Below, one piece after another: positions 55,111 to 64,000 of a stretch of 64,000 nucleotides of DNA (positions are counted from its first letter, which is position 1; each line of letters opens with the position of its first letter). The translations under genes were made by a program, and so were the position numbers. Location: positions 496,001-560,000 of the forward strand of contig NZ_JAERRH010000002.1 of assembly GCF_016741855.1 (NCBI RefSeq), in the 5' to 3' direction. This DNA is from Streptomyces musisoli. GTDB lineage: Bacteria > Actinomycetota > Actinomycetes > Streptomycetales > Streptomycetaceae. The notes under the pieces are model-generated. The model was not told where the DNA came from. It was given only the letters and a program-made list of their open reading frames with translations, and ran no database searches.

Positions 55111-55833
55111 TCAGCCGACGAGGTCGTCGGGGCCCACCGGATGCGTCTCCAGGTCCGGAGCGGCCAGCAGGTCGGCGATCAGCTCCGGCGATCCGCCGAC
55201 GTAGGTGCTGACCAGGTCCACGTCCCCGCCCAGACACCAGGCGTGGTCCTGCGGCCACCACAGGTCGGGGAGTTGGGCGAACTCGTCCAGGGACACCGGC
55301 GAGACGGCGTCCTCCAGCCGGCCGGCCAGCAGGACCTCGTCCCGGCCCGGGGTCTCGAAGGTGGGGAACCGGCCGAAGTCCCAGCGGCCGTACCCGCACC
55401 ACAGGCCGAACCAGCACCGGTCCGGCGTGCCGGTGTGCCGGGCCAGGACGGGCAGCAGCGCCCGCGCGACATCCGGCGGGGTGGGCCCTTCCTCGGGATG
55501 CTCGTCCCACACGCCGGTCAGGCCGAGGTCGGAGCGGTTGACGAAGTCCTGGTCCGTTCCGATGACCTCGTGCCAGCGCGTGAGCGGTGTCGCCCGCGTT
55601 CCGTGGGCGGCGGCCACCGTCGACCAGCGCACCGGCCGCTCGTCGAGCCGAGCCGGGTGCAGGATCCGCGCGTAGGCGGGGAACCCCGGCGCGGCGATGG
55701 CGGCGACCGTGCCGAACGCGCCCTGTCCCGGCCCGGTGAGCCGGGCGGCGGGGGAGAGGTCGTCGGTCTGCACGCGCAGGCGGCCGTACCACTCCGGGGC
55801 GGGTTCCTGGTCGACCAGGGGGAAGTCGTTCAT
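55111..55833 (-). CDS. Hypothetical cytoplasmic protein
   Basis: A 240-residue protein with no signal peptide or membrane helix. It is rich in Trp and Pro with conserved-looking stretches (YARILHPARL, PLTRWHEVIG, CWFGLWCGYGRWDF, WWPQDHAWCLGGDVDLVSTY, SPELIADLLAAPDLETHPV). The C-terminal W-P-.-D-.-.-W-C-.-.-.-D-.-D pattern resembles a family of actinobacterial proteins of unknown function that I recognise only by style. The ATG at 55833 lacks a clear ribosome site; a GTG two codons upstream is possible, and the transcript may be leaderless. It stands alone, converging on bla. Confidence 0.75.
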   Translation of the reverse strand: MNDFPLVDQEPAPEWYGRLRVQTDDLSPAARLTGPGQGAFGTVAAIAAPGFPAYARILHPARLDERPVRWSTVAAAHGTRATPLTRWHEVIGTDQDFVNRSDLGLTGVWDEHPEEGPTPPDVARALLPVLARHTGTPDRCWFGLWCGYGRWDFGRFPTFETPGRDEVLLAGRLEDAVSPVSLDEFAQLPDLWWPQDHAWCLGGDVDLVSTYVGGSPELIADLLAAPDLETHPVGPDDLVG

Positions 55834-55968
55834 CCGCACAGTGTGCCCGGCCCGCCCCGGGAGCGGCCGCCGGGGCGGGCCGGGGCCCGGCCCCGCCCCG
55901 CCCTTGCCTCGGACCCCGCCGGCTGTTCGCGGCCGGGCTCAGTACGAGTTTCCCAGTACCGCCAGTAA

Positions 55969-56223
<255 letters not shown>

Positions 56224-56409
56224 CCGGCGCCTGCCCTGACCGGGGCGCCGGGCGCCGGCCCCACGGAGCGACCGCGGCCGCGTAACCCCCGCGGTCCACG
56301 ACCGTCGAGGCATCGACTCGCATGCCTCGTTCCCGCATCACGGCCGAGGCGCCGACCAGCGGGTTCTCCCGCGCGCCGACGCCCGGCCCGGATGCCCGGC
56401 CAGGTCGGG

Positions 56410-58224
56410 TCAGGAGGCGTGCCTGCGCCGCAGCATGAGGTACGTGCCGGTCGCACCGGCGGCCAGCAGGGCACCGGCGCCGAGGCCGACCGGAAGGACC
56501 GGGAACCGGGACGTGTCCGCCGTGGCGGCCATGGCCTGCATCCCCGGACCCGGGGTGATGTGCGTGCGCACGGCGGCGACATGCCGGACCGGGCCGACCG
56601 ACTTCACCGAGCCGTCCGGGTTCAGCAGCACCTGCCGGTTGTTCGGGTGCCGGAAGTCGAACATGCCCCTGAGCGAGCCGGCCGTGGCGTCGAAGGAGTG
56701 GTCGCCGATGCGGCCGGTGTGCCAGTTGTCCTCGATGAAGCGGGTGATGGACGCCTGGTTCGTCAGGGTGTGGTCGACCTTGTCCACCTTGCTGTAGGGG
56801 GAGATGACGAGCAGCGGCTGGCGGGTGCCGGGGCCGCAGCGGTCCGCGTAGCCGCCGGCCGCCTTCGGTCCCTTGCGGCAGGCGGGGCTGTCGGTGGCCT
56901 TGCCGTTGGAGCCGGGCGAGGTGTCCGTGGAGCCGTTCCGCGGGGCGACGTACGCGTGGTCGTACCAGCCGTCGGAGTCGTCGTACGCGACCACGACCGC
57001 CGTGGACCTCCACTGCGGTGAACTCTGGATCGCGTTGATCTGCTCGACCAGGAAGCGCTGCTCGTCCAGCGGGTCGGAGTAGCCGGCGTGTCCGTCCCGG
57101 TACTGGGCTGCCTTGACGAAGCTGACGGCCGGGAGCCTGCCCGCCTTGAGCGCGGCGGAGAAGTCGGTCAGGTCGTAGTTGTGGTTGGCCCGTCCGTCGT
57201 GACCGATCTCGCCGACGTTCTTCGGCGGCAGGTGGTGCGGGTTGGCCGTCGACCGGTAGTAGGAGAACGGATTGTGGTGCGGGCTGTAGTCGACCACGGC
57301 CGCGCCGCCCACGTTGGTGTGCGTCGTGTCGCACTTGGCGTGGGAGCCGGACGTGCCGTTCCACGCGGTCGACGGGCGGAAGCCGCCCTGGAACCAGCCC
57401 CAGGTCACCTTCCGGGCGTTCAGCAGGTCACCGATGTTCCTGCCCCGCATGGCCGCCAGCGCGTTGCTGCTCGTGTGGTCCTTGTTCGAGCAGTCGTCGA
57501 AGGCCGGGTCGGGGTCGTTGATCATCGTGCCCACGCCCTTCGCGTCGGGCGACTTGACCGCGTACGGGTCCGGCGTGGACGTCTGCTTGCCGGTGGCGGG
57601 GTCGACGGAGATCACGCCGTGGGTGTTGCCGGAGATCAGGTTGAGCGCGCCCGGGGTGGAGGGGCCGTAGTTGGAGCTGAAGGACCGGTCGGACAGGGCG
57701 TAGTGCTGGGCGTAGTTCCACAGCGCCGTGACGGTGTTGCCGTCGTAGTAGTCCATCACCAGGCCGGGCTCGCCGAACAGGCCGCCGCTGCACTTGCCGA
57801 CCTCGGTGTTCTGCACGTACCGGTCGGCCTTGCCGCCGTCGGCCGCGTACTGCTCGGGGCCGTAGGAGTGGTTCTGGTCGCAGGTCATCGCCTGCGCCGG
57901 GGAGAGCCGCCTGGGCGCGTACTGGTTCGGGTTCTTCTTCAGCAGCCCGGCGTGGGCCAGGGTGTCGATGTCCTCGGGGGTGTGCTTCGAGGCGGTGAAC
58001 TTCGTGCCGTCGGTGTTGGCCGCCTTCGGATAGGTGGCGAAGTAGTGGTCGAAGGAGACGTTCTCGTCGAAGAGGACGACGACGTGCTCGACCGGCGTCG
58101 CGGTCTGCCGGGCGGAGGGCGCCGCCGCCCAGCCCGGCGCGGTGCTGCCGATGACCGTGAGCGCGGCGGCCCCGGCGAGCGCTCCGAGACTCCTCGCCGT
58201 TGCTCCTCTTCCCCTGCTGACCAT
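56410..58224 (-). CDS. Exported phosphoesterase / phospholipase C-family protein with C-terminal membrane anchor
   Basis: A 604-residue member of the bacterial phospholipase C/acid phosphatase (phosphoesterase) family. The signal peptide covers about 1-35 (ARSLGALAGAAALTVIGSTA). The catalytic domain has EHVVVLFDENVSFDHYFATY (metal-binding E and N near the N-terminus), YGPSTPGALNLISGNTHG, and AVVVAYDDSDGWYDHAYVA with PLLVISPYSKVDKVDHTLT (metal-site Asp/His). After about 560 a hydrophobic segment VLPVGLGAGALLAAGATGTY and basic RRRHAS form a membrane anchor. GGAGGG precedes the ATG at 58224. It probably hydrolyses extracellular phosphoesters; lipid or nucleotide substrate is open. Confidence 0.9.
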   Translation of the reverse strand: MVSRGRGATARSLGALAGAAALTVIGSTAPGWAAAPSARQTATPVEHVVVLFDENVSFDHYFATYPKAANTDGTKFTASKHTPEDIDTLAHAGLLKKNPNQYAPRRLSPAQAMTCDQNHSYGPEQYAADGGKADRYVQNTEVGKCSGGLFGEPGLVMDYYDGNTVTALWNYAQHYALSDRSFSSNYGPSTPGALNLISGNTHGVISVDPATGKQTSTPDPYAVKSPDAKGVGTMINDPDPAFDDCSNKDHTSSNALAAMRGRNIGDLLNARKVTWGWFQGGFRPSTAWNGTSGSHAKCDTTHTNVGGAAVVDYSPHHNPFSYYRSTANPHHLPPKNVGEIGHDGRANHNYDLTDFSAALKAGRLPAVSFVKAAQYRDGHAGYSDPLDEQRFLVEQINAIQSSPQWRSTAVVVAYDDSDGWYDHAYVAPRNGSTDTSPGSNGKATDSPACRKGPKAAGGYADRCGPGTRQPLLVISPYSKVDKVDHTLTNQASITRFIEDNWHTGRIGDHSFDATAGSLRGMFDFRHPNNRQVLLNPDGSVKSVGPVRHVAAVRTHITPGPGMQAMAATADTSRFPVLPVGLGAGALLAAGATGTYLMLRRRHAS

Positions 58225-58332
58225 GGTGGTGGACCCTCCGGACGGGAATGTCGTGCGTCGTACGAGCACGGATGCTGCGCCCCGTGCGGGGCGCGGCAGC
58301 GGAGTCATGGTGGCGTACGCGTGAACTCCCGG

Positions 58333-59634
58333 TCAGGGGTGCCGGGGCAACTCTTGACGATGTGTTGACCCGTTCGGCCGCCGGCTTGTCCGGACAGGTC
58401 TCTCCAGCAGGGCCCGTCCGTACCAGTCCGTGGTGTCCCGGACGCCGGGCAGCGCGAAGAAGTAGCCGCCGCCGAACGGGCGGATGTAGTCCGTCAGCGG
58501 CTCGCCCGCCAGCCGCCCCTGCACGGTCTCGAACTGCCGGGCCACATCCTGCTGGTAGCAGCAGAACAGCAGGCCCATGTCGAGGTTGCCGTTGGTGTCC
58601 ATGCCCCGGTCGTAGTTGTAGGCGCGGCGCAGCAGGCGCTGTCCTGCAGTGCCGGGGGTACGCGGGTCGGCGCGGCGGATGTGCGCGTCCAGCGGGATCA
58701 CGTCACCCGTGGGGTCGTCGGCGTACTTCGGCGTGTCGTACTCGTGGTCGCCGTCCAGCGGGGCGCCGGAGGCGCGGGCGCGGCCGAATATCCGCTCCTG
58801 TTCACTGAGCGAGACCCGGTCCCAGAACTCCACCAGCATCCGGATCAGCCGGACCACCTGGTAGCTGCCGCCGGCCGCCCAGTCCGGCTCGCCCGGGCCG
58901 CGGCCCACCCACACCAGGCGGTCCATCTCCCGGGCGCTGGTCGCGTCCGGGTTGGCCGTGCCGTCCTTGAAGCCCATCAGGTTGCGGGGTGTGCCCGAGG
59001 GCCGGGGCGGACTGGTGAACCCGTCCAGCCGCCAGCGGATCTGCAGTCCGCCGCGGGTTTGCCGGGCGATGTCGCGCAGCGCGTGCAGGGTGGTGTCCGG
59101 GTCGTCGGCGTGCAGTTGGAGGCTGAGGTCGCCGTGGCACCAGTCGGCCCGCAGGTCGTCGTCGGGGAAGGCCGGCATGCGGGTGAGCCGCCGGGGCCGC
59201 AGCGGGGCGAGCCCGAACCGGTCGTCGAAGAGGGAGGCACCGACGCCGACGGTCACGGCCAGCTGTCCGCCGGGCAGCCGGTCGCCGAGCACCCCGGAGT
59301 CGGCGGGCGGGCCGGTGATGCCCACCGGGTCCGGGGTGCCGCCGGAGGTCAGCAGGCGGGCCCGGTCGGTGAGCGTGCGCAGCAGGTCGGTGAGTTCGGC
59401 GCGGCCGTCCGCGGTGACGTCGAGGGCGGCGAAGACGCAGGTGCGGCGCGGGGCCGCGATGACGGAGGCCTGGTGGGCGCCGTGGAAGGGGGCGACAGCG
59501 CTCGCCGCGATGGCGCTCGCCGGCGCCGTGGTCTCGGGAGTGGCGGCGCTCGTGGCGAGGCCCGCGCCGGTCAGGGCCGCCCCGCGCAGGAAGCGGCGCC
59601 TGCCCAGGGCCTCGGGCGGTTCGGCGGTGGTCAT
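58333..59634 (-). CDS. efeB: Tat-exported DyP-type haem peroxidase (EfeB/DtpA family)
   Basis: A 433-residue dye-decolourising peroxidase. The twin-arginine signal is [20 protein letters not shown]. The DyP fold shows the distal GxxDG motif [12 protein letters not shown] (catalytic Asp). The C-terminal half has the expected Arg-rich loops ([60 protein letters not shown]). It starts in an ATGA overlap with efeO, so the two are coupled. In EfeUOB systems EfeB oxidises ferrous iron or acts on haem outside the membrane; in S. lividans the related DtpA acts with copper proteins in development. Confidence 0.92.
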   Translation of the reverse strand: MTTAEPPEALGRRRFLRGAALTGAGLATSAATPETTAPASAIAASAVAPFHGAHQASVIAAPRRTCVFAALDVTADGRAELTDLLRTLTDRARLLTSGGTPDPVGITGPPADSGVLGDRLPGGQLAVTVGVGASLFDDRFGLAPLRPRRLTRMPAFPDDDLRADWCHGDLSLQLHADDPDTTLHALRDIARQTRGGLQIRWRLDGFTSPPRPSGTPRNLMGFKDGTANPDATSAREMDRLVWVGRGPGEPDWAAGGSYQVVRLIRMLVEFWDRVSLSEQERIFGRARASGAPLDGDHEYDTPKYADDPTGDVIPLDAHIRRADPRTPGTAGQRLLRRAYNYDRGMDTNGNLDMGLLFCCYQQDVARQFETVQGRLAGEPLTDYIRPFGGGYFFALPGVRDTTDWYGRALLERPVRTSRRPNGSTHRQELPRHP

Positions 59635-60851
59635 ACGGTCCTCCGCGGGTCGCACAGGGTCGCCACCGACGCCAGCCGCTCCACGAGGCCCCCGACGGCC
59701 GCGTCGGTCCGTTCCCGCTGGGCGCGGGTGAGGTCCCCGAGCGGGGTCCAGCGCGCACCGTGCCGGAAGCCGTCGAGGGTGCGCCGCGCACGCTCCATGT
59801 CCTCGTCCAGACCCGGCAGGCCGGCGTACCGGGTGGTGAGCAGCGGGCGCAGCCGGGAGAGCACCGCGCCCGTGCCGTCCAGATCGGCGCGGGCGGTGGC
59901 GAGGCCGCTGCCGCTGCCGTAGTCGGTGCGGCCGGTCAGCTCGAACTGCACGGTGTCCTCCAGGATCTCGTGCGCGCGCAGCCCCAGCCCGGCGGGGTCC
60001 ATCCGGGTCGCGGCCCAGCCGTCCCGCAGCCCGGTCACCGCCCTGACCAGCGCCGCCGCCGGTGCGCGCAGCCGTGCGGCCGGCTCGCCGTGCCAGAGGC
60101 CGTACTCGATCCGGTGGAAGCCGGTGAAGTCCCTGTCGCGCACCCCGTCGGGCAGGCCCGCGTCGGTGCCGTTGATCCGCGCGTCCGCGTCACCGAAGGC
60201 GTCGTACGCCGCCCCCAGCCGCTCGTACCGCAGATGCGCCGGCAGCCACGCCGACCGGGCGGCGGCGAGGTCACCGCCGTCGATGGCCGAGCGCAGCCGG
60301 GCCGTGAGCCGGACGACGTCGCCGAGACCGGCGCCGACCCACTTCTGGTAGGCGAGGGCGGGCGGGATCAGGTCGTGCTGGGTGACCGGGGCGGCGCCGG
60401 GCCCGCGCCGCCCGCCGGTGACGTGCACCCGGGGGCCGGTGACGGCGTCCGCGTCGTCGGGCACGCAGGCGAAGGCGTACGTGCCCGTGCCCAGCCGGAC
60501 CGTCAACTGCCGGGTCGTCCCGGGGCCGATGCCCTCCACCTCCCCGAACACCTCCTTGGTGGCGGGGTCTTCGAGATAGACCTCGGCGGCCGTGCCGGAG
60601 GTGTTGTGCAGGTCGAAGGTCTGCACCCCGGGCTCCGGCCGGGTCCAGCCACGACCGCAGCGGCTCGGCGACACCTCGACGGTGATGCGCCGCGGTCCGT
60701 CGCCGGCGGCACGGCCGGGACGGCCCCCGGCGGCGAGGACGGCCAGCAGCGTGCCCGCGACGGCCAGGGCGAGGACACCGACGAGGACGACCTGGGCGGC
60801 GGCCGGCGTCCGGAAACGGACGGACCGCGTGCCGAGGCGCGGCAACGGCAT
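59631..60851 (-). CDS. efeO: EfeO-type iron-uptake protein (cupredoxin plus imelysin/M75 domain)
   Basis: A 406-residue membrane-anchored extracytoplasmic protein. A basic N-terminus and one hydrophobic segment ([20 protein letters not shown], about 20-42) are followed by a cupredoxin-like domain ([20 protein letters not shown] ... [20 protein letters not shown], about 55-160). Then comes an imelysin-like helical M75 domain with the HxxE metal motif in [11 protein letters not shown]. EfeO delivers iron to the EfeU permease, but no efeU gene is adjacent. GGAAGG precedes the ATG at 60851, and the stop overlaps efeB. Confidence 0.92.
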   Translation of the reverse strand: MPLPRLGTRSVRFRTPAAAQVVLVGVLALAVAGTLLAVLAAGGRPGRAAGDGPRRITVEVSPSRCGRGWTRPEPGVQTFDLHNTSGTAAEVYLEDPATKEVFGEVEGIGPGTTRQLTVRLGTGTYAFACVPDDADAVTGPRVHVTGGRRGPGAAPVTQHDLIPPALAYQKWVGAGLGDVVRLTARLRSAIDGGDLAAARSAWLPAHLRYERLGAAYDAFGDADARINGTDAGLPDGVRDRDFTGFHRIEYGLWHGEPAARLRAPAAALVRAVTGLRDGWAATRMDPAGLGLRAHEILEDTVQFELTGRTDYGSGSGLATARADLDGTGAVLSRLRPLLTTRYAGLPGLDEDMERARRTLDGFRHGARWTPLGDLTRAQRERTDAAVGGLVERLASVATLCDPRRTV

Positions 60852-60987
60852 GGCGAGCCTTCCGGACGACGTACGCGGCGATCCCCCGCGGCCGTGGGAA
60901 CGCCCGCGGAACGGCCCCATGCTAGGCCCTGCCGGTCCTGGGCGGTGCCCCGGAACCGAACAGTGGCCCCGTTCGGCTACCCGGCCG

Positions 60988-61833
60988 TCAGTCCTTCACC
61001 GCTCCGCCCAGCCCGGAGACCAGGCGTCGCTGCACGAGGACGAAGAACAGCAGCACCGGGATCGTCATCACCGTGGACGCGGCCATGACCCCGCCCCAGT
61101 CCGGCTCGTCGGGTTTGTAGAAGACCAGCAGGGCCATCGGCAGGGTCGACTGCGAGGTGTCGCTGATGATGAAGGACTTGGCGAACAGGAAGTCGTTCCA
61201 GGCGGAGATGAAGGAGAACACGCTCGTGGCCACCAGGCCCGGCAGGACGAGCGGCAGCAGGATCTGCCACAGGAATCGCGCGCGGCTCGCCCCGTCGAGG
61301 TACGCGGCCTCCTCCAGGGACTTTGGAACGGCCTTCACGAACCCGCGCAGCATCAAGATCGCGAACGGCAGCGAGAACGCGATGTGCGGCAGGATCAGCG
61401 AACCCAGTGTGTTCAGCAGGCCGAAGTCCCGCATGAGGAAGAACATGGGGATGGTGAGCGCCTCCACCGGAACCATCTGCGCCACCAGGAACATGATCAG
61501 CAGGGTGGTTCGGAAGCGGAACCGGAAGCGCGTCACGGCCGTCGCGGCCAGGAAGGCGATCAGCGCGGAGGCGACCACGACACTCACCGCCACGAGGAGG
61601 CTGTTGACGAAGTACCGGCCGAACGCCTCCTGTTCGAACACCCGCCGGAAGGAGTCCAGCGAAGGGGAGGACGTCCAGGGCCTCGGTTCGGTGGACTCGA
61701 TCTCCCCGGCCGGTTTGAAGGCGCTGAGCAGCATCCAGTAGAGGGGGAAGGCGACGACCGCGGCGACCAGCAGCGCCGTCAGTTCCGCGGCCAGCCGCCA
61801 GGGACGCCGCACCCACGAGCGCGCAAGACTCAC
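60988..61833 (-). CDS. Sugar ABC transporter permease (MalG type)
   Basis: A 281-residue inner-membrane permease of the CUT1 family with six helices (first LTALLVAAVVAFPLYWMLLS; last VMTIPVLLFFVLVQRRLVSG). The cytoplasmic EAA loop is SLEEAAYLDGASRARFLWQI, which docks the ATPase. It follows the MalF-type gene with a GTGA overlap and GGAGGAG upstream. No ATP-binding subunit is encoded in the visible part of the operon; in Streptomyces, CUT1 importers generally share the MsiK ATPase. The sugar is not determined. Confidence 0.94.
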   Translation of the reverse strand: MSLARSWVRRPWRLAAELTALLVAAVVAFPLYWMLLSAFKPAGEIESTEPRPWTSSPSLDSFRRVFEQEAFGRYFVNSLLVAVSVVVASALIAFLAATAVTRFRFRFRTTLLIMFLVAQMVPVEALTIPMFFLMRDFGLLNTLGSLILPHIAFSLPFAILMLRGFVKAVPKSLEEAAYLDGASRARFLWQILLPLVLPGLVATSVFSFISAWNDFLFAKSFIISDTSQSTLPMALLVFYKPDEPDWGGVMAASTVMTIPVLLFFVLVQRRLVSGLGGAVKD

Positions 61834-62768
61834 AGCTCCTCCCCTTGGCGGCGCAGCAGCCGCAGATATCCGAGCGTGACGGCCAGCAGGACCAGCAGCA
61901 TCACGACCCCGATCGCCGAGCCGAGGCTGTACTGCGAGGACGCGAAGGCCTTCTGGTAGGCGTAGACGTTGAGGACGAGGTTCTGGCCGGCGATGCCGCC
62001 GCCGCCCGTCATCACGTAGATCTGGGTGAACACCTTGAAGTCCCAGATCACCGACTGGACGGTGACGACGACCAGGATCGGCCTCAGCATGGGCGTGAGC
62101 ACCGAGCGCCAGATCCGCCACTGCGAGGCGCCGTCCAGGGCGGCGGCCTCCAGCACCTCGCCCGGCACGGCCCGGATGCCCGCGTAGACCGTGACCATCA
62201 CGAACGGGAAGGAGCACCACACCACTTCGAGCAGGACCAGGAAGAAGGCGCTGTAACGGCCGTAGGTCCACGAGTGGTCGCCGAGTCCTAGGAGGCGGTC
62301 GACCGGACCGAAGTCGGGGTCGAAGAGGAACAGCCAGACCGTCGAGCCGGTGATCGCGGGTGTCGCCCACGCTCCCAGGGCGGCCAGCATCAGAGCGAGC
62401 CGCGGGACGGCGCGGACACGGGTGAGCAGGACGGCCAGCGCGCAGCCCACCGCCAGCGTGGCGACCACACAGGCGGCGGCGAAGCCGACCGTCGCCACCA
62501 GCACCTGCCAGAACTGCTCGTCGGCGAAGAGTTCGCAGTAGTTGGCCAGGCCCCGGAAGCTGGTCGGTTCACCGCCGCTGACCTGCGCCTGGGTGTACTC
62601 CAGGAACGAGATCAGCCCGAGCTGGTAGACGGGGTAGACCAGCAGCCCGCCGAGGACGACGAGGGCCGGCGCGAGATAGAGCCAGGGGGTCCAGCCCGCG
62701 CGCGTCCGCGCCCCGCCGCGGGGCTGTGCGGGAGCCGGAGCGGTTTGCCGAGCCACCGTCCGTGTCAC
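61830..62768 (-). CDS. Sugar ABC transporter permease (MalF type)
   Basis: A 312-residue permease with six membrane segments (WLYLAPALVVLGGLLVYPVY, GFAAACVVATLAVGCALAVL, LMLAALGAWATPAITGSTVW and onward). The EAA loop is EVLEAAALDGASQWRIWRSV. It forms the heterodimeric channel with the following MalG-type protein. The GTG at 62768 lies in a 4-bp overlap with the solute-binding protein stop, so all three genes are one translationally coupled operon. Confidence 0.94.
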   Translation of the reverse strand: MTRTVARQTAPAPAQPRGGARTRAGWTPWLYLAPALVVLGGLLVYPVYQLGLISFLEYTQAQVSGGEPTSFRGLANYCELFADEQFWQVLVATVGFAAACVVATLAVGCALAVLLTRVRAVPRLALMLAALGAWATPAITGSTVWLFLFDPDFGPVDRLLGLGDHSWTYGRYSAFFLVLLEVVWCSFPFVMVTVYAGIRAVPGEVLEAAALDGASQWRIWRSVLTPMLRPILVVVTVQSVIWDFKVFTQIYVMTGGGGIAGQNLVLNVYAYQKAFASSQYSLGSAIGVVMLLVLLAVTLGYLRLLRRQGEEL

Positions 62769-64000
62769 CCCGTGGACCCGAACGCGTCGTTCATCTTCTT
62801 CGCCGCGTCCTCGGCCGCGGCCGTCACGCCCTTCTTGCCGCTGACGATCTCCTGGAACATGGTCGGCAGCACCAGCGAGGAGTCGATCTGCACCCAGGCG
62901 GGAGAGGCCGGCACGAACCTGGTGCCGGCGGCGAGGGTCTCGACGAACGGCTTCACGAACGGCTCCCTGGCGGCGGCCTGGTCCCGCACGTCCGTGAACG
63001 TCGGCAGAAAGCCCATGGCGTCGAAGAGTTCCGCCTGCGTCTTCTTCGAGGCGAGCCGCTTCATCAGGTCCACGGCGAGCGTGCGGTGCGAAGTGCTCTT
63101 CAGGACACCGATGTTGTTGCCGCCCGCGAAGGCCGGTGCGACCGAGCCCGGCTTCACCCCGGGCAGCGGAACGATGGCGTACTTCCCCTTGACCTTCCCG
63201 GCGTCCACGGCCGAGTGGCTGAAGTTCCCGCCGATCGCCATGGCGGCCTTGCCGGACGCGAACGCGGTCACCGTGTCGTTGCCGTTCATGCCCGCGCACT
63301 TGGCGGCGGGACAGTTGTCGTCACCGAAGAGGGAGGCGTACGCCTTGATGCCCTTCGCGGCGGCGGGGCCGTCGATGGCGGAGGCGTACGACCCGCTCTT
63401 GCCGGTGGCCAGTTCACCGCCGTTGGCCCAGATGAACGGCATCGCGCCGTAGGTGTAGGCACCGCCGACGACGAGACCGTACAGGTCGGGCCGGGCGGCC
63501 CGGATCTTCTTCGCGGTCGAGATCAGCTCGGCCTGTGACTTCGGTACGGCCAGGCCGAGTTCACGCAGGACGTCGGTCCGGTAGTACAGCGCCCGGATGC
63601 CGACGAAGTACGGTGCCCCGTAGACCTTGCCGTCCACGGTGACCGACTGCCGGGCGGTCGGATCGGTGTCCTTTGACTCGTTCCACTCGTGGAAGTCCCG
63701 GGTGACGTCGGCGAGTCCGCCGTCCCGTACGTAACCGGCCGTGTCGGTGTTGCCGTACTCGATCACGTCGGGTGCGGACTTCGGGTCGTTGAAGGCCGCC
63801 TTGATGCGCTGGGCGCGGGTCTCCACGGGGATGTACTCGACGGTGACGTCGGTGCCCCGGTGCGCCTTCTCGAACTCGGCGAGGACCGCGTCCACCACGT
63901 GCCGCTTGGGCTCGTTGTCGACCTCCTGGAAGAGCCAGACACGCAGGGTGCCGGTCTTCTCGTCCTTGCCGGAAGGGGAGTCGCCTGAGGTCTGGGGCGC
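62765..64000 (-). CDS. ABC transporter sugar-binding protein, N-terminus beyond window
   Basis: The frame stays open to base 64000, giving 411 residues without the signal peptide/lipobox, which must lie outside. The visible start APQTSGDSPSGKDEKTGTLR is the linker before the first strand VWLFQEVDNEPKRHVVDAVL. Family-1 solute-binding features follow: PDVIEYGNTDTAGYVRDGGL, APYFVGIRALYYRTDVLREL, AMAIGGNFSHSAVDAGKVKG and NIGVLKSTSHRTLAVDLMKR. It is the specificity subunit of the importer encoded by the next two genes. Ligand is likely an oligosaccharide or monosaccharide, not further resolved. Confidence 0.93.
   Translation of the reverse strand, partial: APQTSGDSPSGKDEKTGTLRVWLFQEVDNEPKRHVVDAVLAEFEKAHRGTDVTVEYIPVETRAQRIKAAFNDPKSAPDVIEYGNTDTAGYVRDGGLADVTRDFHEWNESKDTDPTARQSVTVDGKVYGAPYFVGIRALYYRTDVLRELGLAVPKSQAELISTAKKIRAARPDLYGLVVGGAYTYGAMPFIWANGGELATGKSGSYASAIDGPAAAKGIKAYASLFGDDNCPAAKCAGMNGNDTVTAFASGKAAMAIGGNFSHSAVDAGKVKGKYAIVPLPGVKPGSVAPAFAGGNNIGVLKSTSHRTLAVDLMKRLASKKTQAELFDAMGFLPTFTDVRDQAAAREPFVKPFVETLAAGTRFVPASPAWVQIDSSLVLPTMFQEIVSGKKGVTAAAEDAAKKMNDAFGSTG

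Noticed and set aside
58277..58294. GCGCCCC-GTGC-GGGGCGC hairpin upstream of the phosphoesterase
   Set aside because: Short 7-bp arms in a G+C-rich region are expected by chance; no terminator or operator role could be supported.

Overview
The window reads as chromosomal DNA of a Streptomyces. G+C is very high, codon third positions are almost all G or C, and GTG starts and 1-4 bp gene overlaps are common. The gene content fits: a chaplin, an RsbR/RsbS/RsbT stressosome module, Ku, many Sec/Tat-exported hydrolases, two DasR-type 'dre' boxes in front of a chitinase, and a furS-cpeB-hbpS-senS-senR redox cluster. No rRNA, tRNA, IS element, integrase or CRISPR array was seen. Neighbouring pyc, katG and ku genes recall the left arm of the S. 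coelicolor chromosome, but this comes from memory and was not checked.

Layout. 0-4.2 kb: end of a 2OG-Fe(II)/PhyH-type oxygenase, then pyruvate carboxylase. 4.5-11.3 kb: five minus-strand exported proteins (beta-propeller protein, small secreted protein, PL7 alginate lyase, GH18 chitinase, GH31 glucosidase), with clear operators before the lyase, the chitinase and the GH31 gene. 11.6-20.1 kb: flavoprotein; a 1,721-residue protein joining a caspase-like protease, an HSP90/GHKL-type ATPase and repeated winged-helix-like C-terminal modules (the most unusual gene here); an exported S8 protease; a Ppx/GppA phosphatase. 20.5-30.5 kb: exported NAGPA-type phosphodiester glycosidase, FAD monooxygenase, exported propeller-ricin protein, an IMPase homologue lacking two metal-ligand Asp residues, a large F5/8-beta-helix protein and an AraC regulator. 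30.6-35.8 kb: ANTAR protein, Orn/Lys/Arg decarboxylase-like PLP enzyme, large-subunit catalase, short chaplin.

35.8-40.2 kb is a five-gene overlapping minus-strand stressosome operon (rsbR, rsbS, rsbT, an RsbT-PP2C fusion and a GAF-SpoIIE phosphatase). 40.7-46 kb: acyltransferase, Ku with a coiled-coil partner gene, exported TIM-barrel-like protein. 46.1-51.8 kb is the Fur / catalase-peroxidase / HbpS / SenS-SenR module that senses haem and oxidative stress. 52-55 kb is a complete class A beta-lactamase unit: bla diverges from the blaA (LysR) - blaB regulatory pair, as in S. cacaoi. 55-64 kb: hypothetical genes including a 59-residue Cys-rich protein, an exported phosphoesterase/phospholipase C, a Tat-exported DyP peroxidase coupled to EfeO, and a sugar ABC importer (two permeases and a solute-binding protein cut by the window edge) without its own ATPase.

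A recurrent feature is short G+C-rich tandem repeats (20-42 bp units) in gaps after genes. In-frame repeats of the same style lie inside several genes (Ku, SenS, the IMPase-like protein and the 44.7 kb protein).
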